This document shows positions 37,722 to 49,574 of a stretch of DNA of 64,000 bases, piece by piece. The notes under the pieces are model-generated. The model worked only from the letters and a program-made list of their open reading frames with translations, did no database searches and was not told the origin of the DNA. A program made the position numbers and the translations under genes. Within the stretch, counting starts at the first letter, position 1; each line of letters begins with the position of its first letter. This DNA comes from Populus alba. Taxonomy: Eukaryota > Streptophyta > Magnoliopsida > Malpighiales > Salicaceae. The stretch is from positions 12,877,493 to 12,941,492 of the forward strand of contig NC_133287.1 of assembly GCF_005239225.2 (NCBI RefSeq). The letters are read 5' to 3'.

Positions 37722-38210
37722 TTATTATGAAGGATCTATTGTTGTGTTATATAGAATGCTAAACTGTCACGAATGATCATATGAGTATTATGAAAGATCT
37801 ATTGTTGTATTGTATTGAACATTAACTATCATGAATAGTTGTATGAGTACTATAAGTGATCTATCGTTGTATTATACTGAATGTAAATTATCACGAATGT
37901 TTGTATGAGTATTACAAAGGATTTATTGTTGTATTGAATTGAACATTAACTATCACAAATAGTTATATGAGTATTACAAATGATCTATTTGTGTATTGTA
38001 TTGAACATTAACTATAACGAATAGTCGTATAAGTATTATGAAGGATCTATCGTTATATTATACTGAATGTTAATTGTCATGAATGTTTGTATGAGTATTG
38101 GTAATGATTTAATGTTGTGTTTTGTAGAATGCTAAATTGTTACGGAATACTTGTTTGAGTAGTACAAGGGATCTATTGTTGTGTTATATTGAACGCTAAA
38201 CTATCACGGA
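37722..38210 (+). repeat. ~62-bp array of unit 3
   Basis: Same unit type as 34134-34860 (GAAGGATCTATTGTTGT ... GTATGAGTATTA), about eight copies with high divergence. Confidence 0.8.
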
Positions 38211-38235
38211 ATGATTTGTTATAAAAGGCCATTGC

Positions 38236-39918
38236 AATCTTAAGGTATTTCTATAAATATTTTGATGTTTTTGTTAAAAGAAATTGAGGACTTTATGAAA
38301 GGCTTTGAGTGATTAAGAAAAACTAAGGGATGAGAGGACTGGTATAATGATTAATATTATGTTGCTAGAAATCTAAATGTCATGCCTTAAAGCCATAACT
38401 TGTATAATTAAAATGAACGAATTGGCTAAACCATTTGACATGTTAGGCATATTTTGAAACAATGTCAATAGTTTTTTTTTTTTTATTATTTTTTTATGAA
38501 TAATGTCAACTGACATGTCATATTTGATCAATTGATTTCAAGTATAAAAATAGCAAAATAATATTTCTTAATTTAAAAATAAAAGAATATAAAGGCATTA
38601 TTTACAAAAAAAATATACATTCATGTGCCAATCATATAAGAATAATAATTATTCACAAAAATATAAGGGAAAAAAGCTAACATCAATCGAGTGTAGAGGA
38701 ATTGGCCGTTTCAAAAGAGTCATGATCAATTAAGAGAGTTGAAGGACCAACTAGCCAAGCAACTAAGAGTCCCAATAGACTACAAGATTTTGAACATGCA
38801 TAGATAATTATAAAGTTTAATTATATTTTGAATGAGAGTCCTTATAAAAATAACAAATCAAAAGTCACAAAATTATTTTATCAATAAAGAATGAGTTTAG
38901 TTTGTATTAGGATTCAATAAAATATTCTTATTTGATACTAATATATGTATATGATTAGAGTTACATGTTTAGATAGGATTCAAACTTTGTATCAAAATAT
39001 AAAGGGGCATACATTTACTATGAAATATGAATAACCTCATGTATGCAATTTCAATACAAATATTTCTTGTAGTTATTTCTTTCCTATACAACTTTATTTG
39101 TTGTTTTTTTAATTCGTTCACTTTATAATTTAAGCAATTAATCTCTCTTTCTTCATAAACATATGTTATTTTCCATGTGCGGCACTAATCAAGAAAGATA
39201 TGCGTTTTCTTTAGAATGAAAATCTTAGTATTCCATATTCCACTTGATTTTGGGAGGTTGATAGCTAACTCCTTTCAAGATTAAGTTGTCATCATATAGT
39301 TTTTGCACTTTGGAAGGTAAAAATGATTAAATGATCACATAATTATCTAACATATAAACATATTTCAAATCCATTTACTGGTTTGGCAACAAAATCAGTG
39401 TGATAAATTCATTTGAACATTAATTATAGTTAATAATTAACTCAAAATTATAACAACTTTTGTCTTACAGCGCATTAAATTAACCAACATTGTTGACACC
39501 ATTATCAAACATTTTTTTTTTTTATCAAATGTAAAAAATTATATAAATCAAAAGTAAAACACAATTAGAAATCAACAAGTTAAAATATACAAGCATGTAC
39601 AAACAATCTTGTTCAAGAGAACAAGCTCTATGGAACAAGCAACCAACCAAATTAACACAACAACTAGCTAACAACCAAGGGAGTAGGCTCCCTTTGACAA
39701 AGAAGGGAACATGCTCCCTGAACAACAAAACAACCCCGGTGAACCAGCTAGACAACAACATATAAACATAAAACTGCAGCATCCAAATCAGCTGCAATTC
39801 GAACAAAAACCAGCAAAATGTGCAAAAGCACCTGCGAAGGTTGCAAGGACACCAAAGATTTTTTGTTTTACTATTGGTGGTGAATTTATCGGTCATCTTA
39901 ACATTATGTTTCAGTCAT

Positions 39919-39951
<33 letters not shown>

Positions 39952-40540
39952 TGGAAAAATAATTAAAAATAAAAAAGTTACAATCCAAAATTTAAAGATA
40001 AATTAACTTCAAATAATATAAATAAATATCAAATATCTAAAAATAAAGAGAGTTAAGCACGAAAGTAGTCCATCATAAATGAAATAAAAACATTTAAAAT
40101 AAAGATATTTAATACAAAAAAAATATTAAATCAATTATTATCTTTGTTATTTATTAAAAAAAAAAAATCTATCTTGTGATGATATACACACACACAAATT
40201 AATGACTTATTGTTTTAATTTAGGAAATGCAAGAAACTCGAAATAGTTATATAAGAAAAAAAAAATTAAAAACTACCCCTATAATAATGTAGAAGGGAAC
40301 GATATTGAGTTGATCAATAGATCTCAGCCACTATTTGACTGAGAAATCTTAGATTAGTCAATATCTGAACTAAGATGTTATTGGCTATATTTTGTTTTAT
40401 TTTTAAAGTTGGAATGGGAACTAAACAAAACATTAATGGATGTGGTTTTTTTTTTGCCACCATCTTATAGAGTGCTTATTTTTGTTTTTAAATCTATGTT
40501 TTTTTTTTAAATTAATTTTATTTTTCAATATTTTTATTTT
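38236..40540. other. AT-rich region, no gene recognised
   Basis: Contains a T-run at 38471-38484, a TATAAAGGGGC word at 38997, an (AT)n microsatellite at 39919-39947 and a 123-codon Leu/Phe/Cys-rich frame on the minus strand (39525-39896) without motif. The 38760-39160 part could be a copia-like LTR by its feel, but no ends or duplication are visible. Confidence 0.45.
39919..39947. repeat. (TA)n microsatellite
   Basis: About 14 uninterrupted TA dinucleotides. Confidence 0.97.
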
Positions 40541-42330
40541 ATAGGGATTAACTTTGATTTACTTTTTATAAAGTTTTCTCAACCTCATGACCCGAGTCGT
40601 GAGTTTGATAAATTGATCCAAATTGTAGATTTGGTAGGTTAATTTGAGTGGCCTTGGGCTTTTTTTTTTTTTTTTTTTACTTTGCTTTAGTTTATCTCAG
40701 TCTCATGAACTGGATCATAAGTTTTGTAGGTTAACTTGAGTTGAATAAGATTATTTTTTTTAATTGCTTTGTATGAGATTATCCCGATCTCATGGCTCGG
40801 GTCATAGGTTTGGTAGGTTAACCCCGGTTAATCGGATCGGTTTTTTTCTTTTTTTTAACTGATTTTTCTTCTTCAATTTTATCCTTCAATATTGAGTTGA
40901 TTGAAAATTAGATTTTATAATATATTTTAATTTTCTTTATACGAGGTTATTTCGGTCTCATGATCCAAGTCATGTGTTTGGCAAATTGACATGGGTTGAC
41001 TTAGACTATTTTTTATGTATTATTTTCAATTGAAATTTTTTTAAATTTTATCCTTCAATATTAGGTTGCTTGTGAATTAGGCTTTTTATTTAATTTTGAA
41101 TTGTTTTTTATAAACTTCATATTAACATTTAAAAAAATTAATTTAACCTACAAATGATGTGAGTAAATGATCTAATGTCAACTATTTTGAATGGAACATA
41201 ACGGTATTGAAGACATTGACTAAAACCACCCGTTTAAAAGTAGGGGTGATGTTCTTATTGGCGGCCTTCCTGTTTTTTTTTTTAAAAAAAATAGTCTGTA
41301 GTCTTTAATTGTCTATTTTAAGTAAAAAAAATCAATTAACAAAACCTAGAAGATGCACCATTCACCTCCTTACAAATTATTGTTTTACGCTTTGATTTTT
41401 AAATTTATTTTATTTTATGTTTTAATATTAAATTTATTGAAGATTAAACTTTGTAATTGTTTTAATTTGATTTTGGTGAAATTATTTCGATCTCATGACC
41501 TAGATTACGGGTTTAGTAGGTTAACTCTCGAGTTAACTCGACTTATTTTTTTTAATTTTTTTTTTCATTTTGTTCTGCAATATTGGATTAATTGAAAATT
41601 AACTTCAAAATTTTTTATTTTATTTTCTATGTGGTCATTCAATTTTCATAACATGGATCACAAGTTTGATAAGTTAGGTGTTGAGTTATCTTTTTTTTTT
41701 TTTTTTAATTTAATATTTTTTTTATTTCATCCTTTAATATTCGGTTAATTAATGTAACGGCCCGGCCCAACTTGCCATATATTGTCCGCTTTGGGCTTTA
41801 CCGCCCTCACGGTTTTGTTCCTGGTGACGCGAGCCCACTTCTGAGCCTGACGCCCCAAAACGCGTATAACAAGTTGGCAACTAGCACCACTTATAAGGCC
41901 AGCAACACACCCCTCACCCGCCGATGTGGGATCTTACAATCCACCCCCTTTAAGGAGCCCGACGACCCTGTTGGCACAACCGGACAGCCAGTGAGGTCGG
42001 CTCTGATACCAAATGTAACGGCCCGGCCCAACTTGCCATATATTGTCCGCTTTGGGCTTTACCGCCCTCACGGTTTTGTTCCTGGTGACGCGAGCTCACT
42101 TCTGAGCCTGACGCCCCAAAACGCGTATAACAAGTTGGCAACCAGCACCACTTATAAAGCCAACAACACACCCCTCACCCGCCGATGTGGGATCTTACAA
42201 TTAAGATTTTGGATTCATAATTTATTTCAATGTACTTTATATGTGAATATCATAATCTCATAATTTAGGTCGCAGTTTTAATAGGTTATTTAAGATTTAC
42301 ACATGTTGATCCTATATATTGTTGTTTTAA
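40540..42330. repeat. Degenerate repeat array, 'TCTCATGAC' family
   Basis: The word TC(T/G)CATGACCC.GGTC followed by TGAGTTTGGTAGGTTAA and a TTATCCTTCAATATTGGGTTGATTGAAAATTA-like phrase recurs near 40580, 40690, 40780, 40950, 41490 and 41640, and weakly at 42255, at 90-200 bp spacing with partial units. A TRIM (41753-42199) has inserted into it. Copies are strongly diverged. I recall similar repeats from poplar, but cannot confirm. Confidence 0.7.
41753..42199 (-). mobile_element. Intact TRIM (terminal-repeat retrotransposon in miniature)
   Basis: Two 186-bp LTRs (41753-41938 and 42014-42199), each running TGTAACGG...ATCTTACA on the plus strand, differ at about four positions. The 75-bp internal segment holds, on the minus strand, a primer-binding site TGGTATCAGAGC (revcomp of 42000-42011, tRNA-Met type) two bases from one LTR and a polypurine tract AAAGGGGGTGGAT (41939-41951) next to the other. 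A perfect 5-bp duplication ATTAA flanks it (41748-41752 and 42200-42204). It encodes nothing and would need proteins from another element to move. The 163-codon open frame across it is a by-product of the duplicated LTR. I see no 5S-like promoter boxes, so I do not call it Cassandra. Confidence 0.95.
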
Positions 42331-44561
42331 TATTAAAAAAGAATGTCTTCTTGAAAAAAAAAAATTAATCAAATTATGTTCTTATCGGTTGTTAAAGTTA
42401 TTTTTTTAACTCGCCAAAACAATTTAATCATATAAGGTGAACCTCTATATAATTAAAAAGATAATTTTATTATAAAATATATTAGCAATATTTAAAATAT
42501 TTTTTATATTAAAAAAACATTAATCCTGAAAGCAGAATAATTTCAGCCAATGATTTCACAAATTGAAGTGAGACTTGAAGATGTAGTGTGTTGTGGTCAA
42601 TGAGTGTATATATTTTCCGCATTATTATCTAGATTTAAATTATAGAGAAGACCATAAAAGATAATATATATTAATCTAAATAGAAATAACCTATTTAAAA
42701 TTTCATTAAAAATTTTACTTTTAGGAGTGTTTTGCATAAAATATTTTTTATAAAACGTTTTACATGAAAAAATTATAATATTTAATAAGTAATAATATGA
42801 AAAATATGATGACAGTAGATTAGAGATTTATGGTGATAAAGTAATACAAGTGGTAGTTGTGTGAATGGGAGTGAGGTTGAGGACAGAGGTAGAGATGGTG
42901 GTGGTGGAGAAATAATGATAGTAAAAAAGATTAAAATTTTTAGATGATAAATATATTATAGAATTTTATGAGTTAAAATTATTTTTTGATAAATTAATTA
43001 AAATTTTTTACATTAATCAATTTTTATATAAAATATTTTACAAAAATATAAACATAAAAAATTAAAAATATATTTTTTTATAAAATATTTAACACAAAAT
43101 AAACGCCCCATTAATATATGAAAACTTGATCAACGATATCCCTTTTAAAACAAATTAAATGCCATAGATGACAGAAAATGTTATTGGCACCTCACGTACG
43201 CCAACTTTAGATAACAAAATTTTCAACCCCATGTAAAGGGCTTTATAATCAAACATGATTGTTTCTTTTTTAAAAATTTAAAGAGTTTGAATATCGAAAT
43301 CAACATTTATAAAATTATATATTTTTTAATTGTAGTAGATCAGTAAAGAGAGTGCATTTTTAAGAACTCTCAAGAAAATAACTTATTATTTAATTGACGA
43401 ACAAAGCTGGCTTAAAAATCGCTTATTGTAAAAAAAAAAAAATCTCCACTCCTATGCTACTTTAAATTGACTAAATTCTCATTAATGATGACTGAAGACA
43501 AAAATTGTGGTCAGATATTTTTTCTTCGTGGATACTCCAAATCGACTAAATTTCAAGGTCTCCTAGCTATGAAATGATTAGCAAAACTAAACAAATTAAT
43601 GGGTCGGCGCATGCATGGTGAACTTCTCATGAAGCACGAAATGTCATGATCTCCGTTGACTAAATTAGTAGGTGTGCTACACGAAAATGATGAGATGAAA
43701 AAAACAACTATGATCTCCTTTGGTTTTTGACTTCAAATTTTGCAAATTATCTCCCCACTTAATTACGAAGGCCCGAGTTCTTTCCTAGTCTTATCCCTAG
43801 ATTTCTTTTGATCATAATCTTCTGCATTGATTAATTACCAAGAAACATGACGCTTTCATAATGGCATAGCTTCATTAAAATCCTTTATAAAAATGCAACT
43901 TTAATGTCCACTCTCTTCATTTTCACTCTATGACTGTTTAATTAATCTTATGAGAAAGTGTACTACGGATCATGCCCTAATATGTCCATGAGAACAATTA
44001 TGCAAATGCTTTAAGAAAACACATAAAATTTGCTTCTGATTTATTAGGACCTGAACACACTAAATTATGAGAGTGGTTTCTTAGCACTTCATTAACATTT
44101 ACATGAAACCTTTTAATTCGTTTAGGATTCCCCATTTTCCATTCAAGTGAACCACAAAACTTTGTAAGTGTACTATGAAACAAATAATAATTTAATTAAA
44201 CGTTCTGAGCAAGTATACATATATGCATGCCCTTATTTTAATTGGCCGCTAGCAGGGGCAGCGCTACGTTATGTCACGGGCCCCCAAAGTTTTTGACAAG
44301 TAAAATTTCATCCTTATCTTTGTTGATTTTTCAATTAAGTCCATGTAAAAAGTTTATTTTTATAAACTTGTGCCCACACCTCTTTTCCTTTTTGTTCACT
44401 TTTTACCCTTCATTATTTATTCATCGGCCTCAATCATTTCCTCTAGATCAATTTCAATACATACAATATTAACCTTCTCTTCTTACATATTAGCTTAATT
44501 TTAAACTTTTCAAAATGGGAAATTTATATAGTATATAAATTGAGAAACCTTTGGCTCTAGA
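42331..44561. other. Spacer without recognised gene
   Basis: AT-rich, with one candidate MITE (42724-43107). The 43.4-44.3 kb part has more even base composition and could be single-copy, but frames of 61-76 codons carry no motif. Confidence 0.45.
42724..43107. mobile_element. Possible MITE with imperfect terminal inverted repeats
   Basis: The left edge reads GGAGTGTTTTGCATAAAATA and the right edge, reverse-complemented, GGGGCGTTTATTTTGTGTTA. Both continue with AAATATTTT.TATAAAA words. The size of about 380 bp fits a MITE. No clear target duplication is seen. Confidence 0.3.
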
Positions 44562-45089
44562 TGTTGCGGTCGAACAAATTAATTACCTTAACTTCAAACA
44601 CAACACACAAGATAGTATCTCCCTCATATGCAATCATTGTTGGCTGAAATTTAGAGCTTTTATAGATATTTTAGTCATGAATCCAAAAAAATTGAGTTTG
44701 CATCAATTGAACTTCTGTAGCTCTAGATATTCAAGTTGGAATGACCGAATGTCAACATTCACAGATTGCAAGATTTGACTTTCAAAGCTCGGATTTCCAT
44801 GCTCTTCCTTATTTTATTATCTTGCCTTAGATGTATAGAAAGGTATGGATGTTAGCTTTTTTAATGCCAATGGAATCACTTCATTTCGACCTTTAGAGCT
44901 CATGTTCTGCACAAAACATCGACTGAAGGTCAAATATGTCAATTACCTCTAATTTACTCCTTTTTACATCTTTCATCCAAAAGTGCCTTCAAAACATAAA
45001 ACAAATAATATCAAGGCATTTTATATATAAAACATATGCAAAACACTAGTTAAATGTGGGTGAAACTATCAAATAATATGGTTGCATCA
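44562..45089 (-). repeat. 3' LTR of element A, internally deleted
   Basis: Plus-strand ends are TGTTGCGGTC and GGTTGCATCA. It aligns with 57381-59006 at both ends, but about 1.1 kb is missing after ACAAGATAGTAT (44619). The join falls on a short AT overlap, as in illegitimate recombination. The polypurine tract of A follows at 45090-45105. Confidence 0.85.
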
Positions 45090-46020
45090 AATACCCCCGC
45101 ACTTAGCTCTTGCTCGTCCTCAAGAAAGGATAGGTAAAATCAAATTGAAGTTAAATAAAATCAAATCACTATGACCAATCTCCTAATCTCCCATCAAACC
45201 TAAGAATATATGCATTATAAACAAGAACACAATTAAAAAGGATAAAGAATATAAATTTTCATGAATTTATTTACATGCAAACTTCAAAACTCAATTAATT
45301 GTTGGGATTTAAATGAAATCTATGTCATTCCAAAGTGATAGGTCCTTGATTAGTACTTAAAAGTGCATGTTTATCAAGGTTTTATATCATCATTTTGCAC
45401 TTGAAGTATCAATAACTCCTTAATTAAAGCATGTTTTATAATAACAAGTTTGATACTATAAGATACCTTAATTTATGGTAAATGTTCATCTTAAATGCAG
45501 GCCTATCACATAAATAAAAGGATTGAATGATGAGTTTAAGTATTGAAATTGAAAGGACAAAGAGATGGCCAAACTTAGAAAAGAGATGCTGGTGCAGTCC
45601 AAACCAGAACATTGCTCGGTAGTTGGATCATATCTAGAGCTTTAGATCTTAGATTTAGGTCCATTTTATATGGATGGAAAGGTAAGACAAAGGCCTACAA
45701 CTTTCATGAGGAGCCCAAGATTTAAAAATGCCATTTTGAAGTCCAAATTGAAGGAACAACGAAGAAGTCTGAAGCTGTCCTACAGCCCAGACACTATTTA
45801 GTGTTCAGCCCATATCTTGAGTTCTAAAAGTCCAAATGACCTCATCTTTTTTTTGTTGGAAAGCTGAGACAATTTCCTAGAACATTCCTAAGGATTCTAG
45901 GCAAATTATGATGTTAGCAATGACGTCTTGTTCAGACAAGAAGATAAGGATTGTCACCAAGTCAAGATGTGGTTACCCACTCATCAATTAGTCAACAAAT
46001 CAATAGTTCCAAATTTTGGC

Positions 46021-46030
46021 CTATAAAAGG
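46021..46030 (+). promoter_or_regulatory. TATA box of the 1830-bp solo LTR
   Basis: CTATAAAAGGAGGC, a strong plant TATA box about 675 bp into the LTR. The 70-codon frame starting at 46016 overlaps it and is not a gene. Confidence 0.65.
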
Positions 46031-46765
46031 AGGCACTTACCATGTATTGAGGCATCTTGGTTTCTAGATCAAGATCATGCTCTTGCTTTCTCTCTTTGTA
46101 TTGCTTATGTTTTGCTTTCATTAATATCAAGTTTATGCACTTCATTTCCTTTCCTTTACTTAGTTAACTTCTTTCTCATTTATGTTCTTATCTTGTTCAT
46201 TTATGTTTCTTTCTTTTATTATGTTTAGCTAAGTTAATTATGTCAAGGTGAAAAGGGTACACTAATGGTGTAAGAATAAGTATAATATAAACTTAACATG
46301 GACCTTAATGTTGGAAACTAACATGTTTTATATTTGTTATCTTGTTCACTTTTAATACTTTGCTTGTTAAATGGTTAATCTAGATTTATGTTGTATTACA
46401 CTTGGTACAACAAATACTTGGTACTTTCATAGCCCATACTGTATGGTATAACCAACACCTGAGCTATGAAAGGAACTTGATTTGTTGTTAACATAAGTTA
46501 TAATCATGAATGCCTGCCAATATTTACAAGTATTAGCTTTATTCGAATAAGATAACTAATGTAATCATGTTAACAATTTATAATCTGATTGGAACCTCTT
46601 TTATGTGTGGTTTCCAATTGAGTAATAAGAGTTTATACTATACTTGTTTGAAGTACCATTAGTGGATCCTCTAACCTTGACATTTATTTTTATCGTTGTT
46701 TAATCCTTACATTAATCTTTCATCTCAAAGTTCTCATTAATTTCTTCATCTTCTTCTTCTTTTAT

Positions 46766-46797
<32 letters not shown>

Positions 46798-46841
46798 TTA
46801 CTACTACTACTACTATTATTATTATTATTATTATTATTATT
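46766..46841. repeat. (TAC)n/(TAT)n microsatellite
   Basis: A compound trinucleotide run, TAC repeats passing into TAT repeats. Confidence 0.97.
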
Positions 46842-46963
46842 TACATTTCTGTTTATATTATATAATATATCTCTTTGATATTTTCATAAACTCAGTATAT
46901 AGGCTGGAAACCTGTGACCCGATCTTTTAGATCATTCTCATGTGTAACAACGCCACGTACTGA

Positions 46964-46995
46964 GTATTATTATTATTATTATTATTATTATTGTT

Positions 46996-47039
<44 letters not shown>

Positions 47040-47059
47040 CGTTGTTGTTGTCGTCGTCT
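46964..47059. repeat. (ATT)n/(GTT)n/(GTC)n microsatellite
   Basis: A compound trinucleotide run moving from ATT to GTT to a few GTC units. Confidence 0.97.
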
Positions 47060-47552
47060 TGTTATTTATAATTTATACAATTAACCTCTCTGTGGTTCGA
47101 CCCCGGTCTTGCCGGGTTATTTATTACTTCGACACTCCTGCACTTGGGAAAAGACATCAAGCTTTTGGTCGTGTCAGTCCTCTCATTGATATATACTTCA
47201 ACACTCATGTGTTTAAGGCTTATGTGTTTAAATCTCTCAAATTCAATCAATGAATATGTTCTATCATAAGCTTGCTCTTTAATCTGATCTCTATTACTAA
47301 TATATTACAAACAATGCATGAATCAAAAGGTCTTATTTTCTAGTTGTAATAGGGCTAAGGTTAAGGTGAGGTAAAAGAGAGTAAAAGAAAAGGTTCATAC
47401 CAAAGAAAGTAGAGCATTCTGAAAATAATATTTCAAACAAGATATTCCATCAAAGCACATAAATTTTCCATCTTTAATCACCAATGCTTAACTTCTTTTG
47501 ATTTCAAGCTTTTTCAACTTAAAATCTTAAGAACATAAAATAACTTTTTTTT

Positions 47553-47605
47553 TCTTTTCCTTTTCCTTTTCCTTTTCCTTTTCCTTTTTCTTTTTCTTTT
47601 TCATA
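47553..47605. repeat. Pyrimidine tract, (TTTTCC)n
   Basis: A run of T and C with TTTTCC units passing into TTTTTC. Shorter in element B, so it expanded in A. Confidence 0.9.
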
Positions 47606-48370
47606 ACTTTGCCCATCTTTTCATCAAGCATCACTTCTTCTTTCTTTTTACATAATTTCCAACCATAATGCCATGAAATATCATAAGTATATGCTCTACT
47701 AATCCTTGGTCAGGGGAAAAGGAAAACATACATAAAGTTAAGGCTTATACATGGATAAAACAAAGAAAAGATAAACAAGCTCAAAGGGAGCTCACTAAGG
47801 ATAATATGCTTTAGGTTGGCTTTTTGGCTCAAGTGGTTAAAATTCCTAATGCCTTTATCATCTTCATGTATATGTACAATGCGAATGTAATCTCAACAAG
47901 ATATGAAGCAAGTTCTAGAGATACATATCATTAAAAGAATGCACAATCAAAGAATATAATGTTGAAGTCTCAAAAGCTTGTATTGGTGTAACACTAAAAA
48001 AAAAAAGTCAATATGGCATATTCTCAAAGTCAATCCCTAAACCAATTAAACCTTACAACTTACATGCACACTCCTTCATTCAATTCATATCTCCATCTAT
48101 CTCAATTAATTCTCATATGTAATACTCACATTCTCATAAACTAATAGGAGTTCAAAAGATCAAACATACAATTTTTTTTTTTTGGAACAACAAAGAAAAT
48201 CAAAATAAAAAAACCAACATTCTCCTAGTACCCCCACACTTAAAATACAACATTGTCCTCAATGTCGAAATAAAATAAATGAACTATAGGAGAATGACAA
48301 AAGTAAAATGCAAAAAATAAAAGATAAGGGAAAAAAAAAAGCAAATCTGTTTTTTTTTTTTTTATGCTGG

Positions 48371-49082
48371 TGATGCGGACCAGCCCAGAAACACCAGCAA
48401 GGACCCATTACATGTTCCAAATGGACCAATGACTCGGTCCAAGACAAAGACATTGACAGACGCATTGAATGCATTGGTTTTGAAGGTTTCCACCAAGTCA
48501 AAATTGGAAGGTCCATTGGAGTATCAAGAGGAGATCCTAGTACATCTTATCCATGTGCAAGAGGGGTCCAATACAACCTTATTTAGGCCATGAGATAAGG
48601 GCTTTATTTTATTTTGTTAGTTACAGCCCAAGGCTTGTTTGGGCTTAATTTATACTTTGTTTTAAGTTAGGATCCAAGGCTTGTTTGGATTAAGTTATGG
48701 GCTTTTCATTTTAGGGTTTTGGGCCAGTTTTGAGTGGACCTCATATAAGTTCACAAAAAGGGTCCATTAGGGTTAACTTTTCAAGAACTATTTAAACTCA
48801 TGTAGGCCAAAATTTCAGCAGCTTTGATGATTATTATTTTGAATTTTTCAGTTTTAACGTGTGAGAGTGATTCTTGCATTCTTCAGTTCTTGAATGAACT
48901 GAATCTGACTTATCGAAGATTAACTGGCTTCGTGGCGTCATTCTACTCATTCCAATAGTGTTGGTGCCTTGGGGCAGGTTTCCATTATGTCGCACTCATA
49001 TCAGACCTATTTCGGCTTTCCGGGATCAGATCTCAATCTTGATTGTGGGTTGCGTGACCATGTGATCACGAGGTTCGCATCA
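48371..49082 (+). repeat. 5' LTR of gypsy element
   Basis: 712 bp, TGATGCGGACC to GGTTCGCATCA. A TATTTAAAC word near 48790 is the best TATA candidate. It retains the 123-bp segment (48499-48621) lost from the 3' LTR. Confidence 0.95.
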
Positions 49083-49084
49083 GT

Positions 49085-49096
49085 TGGTATCAGAGC
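49085..49096 (+). other. Primer-binding site, tRNA-Met type
   Basis: TGGTATCAGAGC, two bases after the 5' LTR, complementary to the 3' end of initiator tRNA-Met as is usual in plant gypsy and copia elements. Confidence 0.93.
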
Positions 49097-49338
49097 TAGG
49101 CTCCGAAACAAGGTCATATCATTCTGTTATTTTCATTTTTTTTTTAGTGTCCCTTAAGTTTTTTAGTGTTTGCATCCATCTTCTTGTTCTTCGTGTCTGT
49201 GTCATCTAAGCAAAAAAAAAAGTTTATATTTCATCTTGTTACTGTCTCTAATCATATCAGTTTGTTAAAAAGAAAAAAAAATCAGAAAGAAATAGAGAAA
49301 AGAGTGATTAGTTGAAATTTGAAGGATCATTTAATTTT

Positions 49339-49574
49339 TGCCGCAGAAACACAAATCTTGGTGAACCATAAGCAAACCACCTCGGAATCAATTTAAACTT
49401 CATATTCAGTCTATTGGGGGTGGGATCGCATGATATATCAAATTTGGGCTTATTCTGATATTATTTGCTTGAGGTTTTAATTCGAGTTTCAATTCTGCCG
49501 CAAAACACTACTCTTAGTGAACCCTAGGTAAAACACCTTGGAATCTATTGAAACTTCATATTCTGAGTATTGGG
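49339..49574 (+). repeat. Direct duplication in the gypsy leader
   Basis: An 80-bp phrase beginning TGCCGCA.AAACAC and running to TTCATATTC.G..TATTGGG occurs at 49339-49418 and again at 49495-49574, 156 bp apart. The second copy joins directly to gag sequence. Confidence 0.8.

Larger units (their letters stand above)
36230..38235 (+). repeat. Module unit 3
   Basis: Starts within the leader (AAGAACGTGAGGTAAGACC at 36345), then GTCAGCCATGGTACGGGC at 36569, AT-rich spacer, the roughly 41-bp array, a GGTGCAACTAGGATC word at 37617 and a 62-bp class array. It lacks the promoter end and the 50-bp array present in unit 2, so it is truncated on both sides. Two overlapping open frames of 102 and 89 codons on the minus strand (36702-37020) have no motif. 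Confidence 0.65.
45347..47176 (+). mobile_element. Solo LTR, 1830 bp, inserted in element A
   Basis: It starts TGATTAGTAC and ends TTTTGGTCGTGTCA, flanked by a perfect duplication GTCCT (45342-45346 and 47177-47181). Element B has the uninterrupted site (near 59836). There is a strong TATA box CTATAAAAGG at 46021, which splits U3 from R-U5. The 3' end carries TGTGGTTCGACCCCGG and CACTCCTGCACTTGGG, phrases I know from the 3' ends of Athila/Tat-group LTRs. No internal region is present. Two microsatellites (46766-46841, 46964-47059) sit in the transcribed part. Confidence 0.9.
45090..48370 (-). other. Non-coding 3' internal region of element A
   Basis: Outside the inserted solo LTR (45347-47176 plus duplication) this matches 59601-60960 of element B throughout, for instance the stretches around 47190 and 59830, and 47800 and 60430. 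No env-like or other reading frame is visible. A pyrimidine repeat (TTTTCC)n lies at 47553-47605. Confidence 0.75.

Noticed and set aside
39525..39896. 123-codon minus-strand frame, Leu/Phe/Cys-rich
   Set aside because: No motif or family likeness, no leader or splice context; not called as a gene.
41753..42199. TRIM as a Cassandra element with 5S promoter
   Set aside because: I could not find the 5S internal promoter boxes in the LTR; only the general TRIM layout is supported.
41772..42263. 163-codon frame with an internal protein repeat
   Set aside because: The repeat is the two TRIM LTRs plus the primer site; not a protein.
47092..47103. GGTTCGACCCC, a match to the tRNA B-box
   Set aside because: No cloverleaf or A-box at the right distance; it is a normal phrase near the 3' end of this LTR type.
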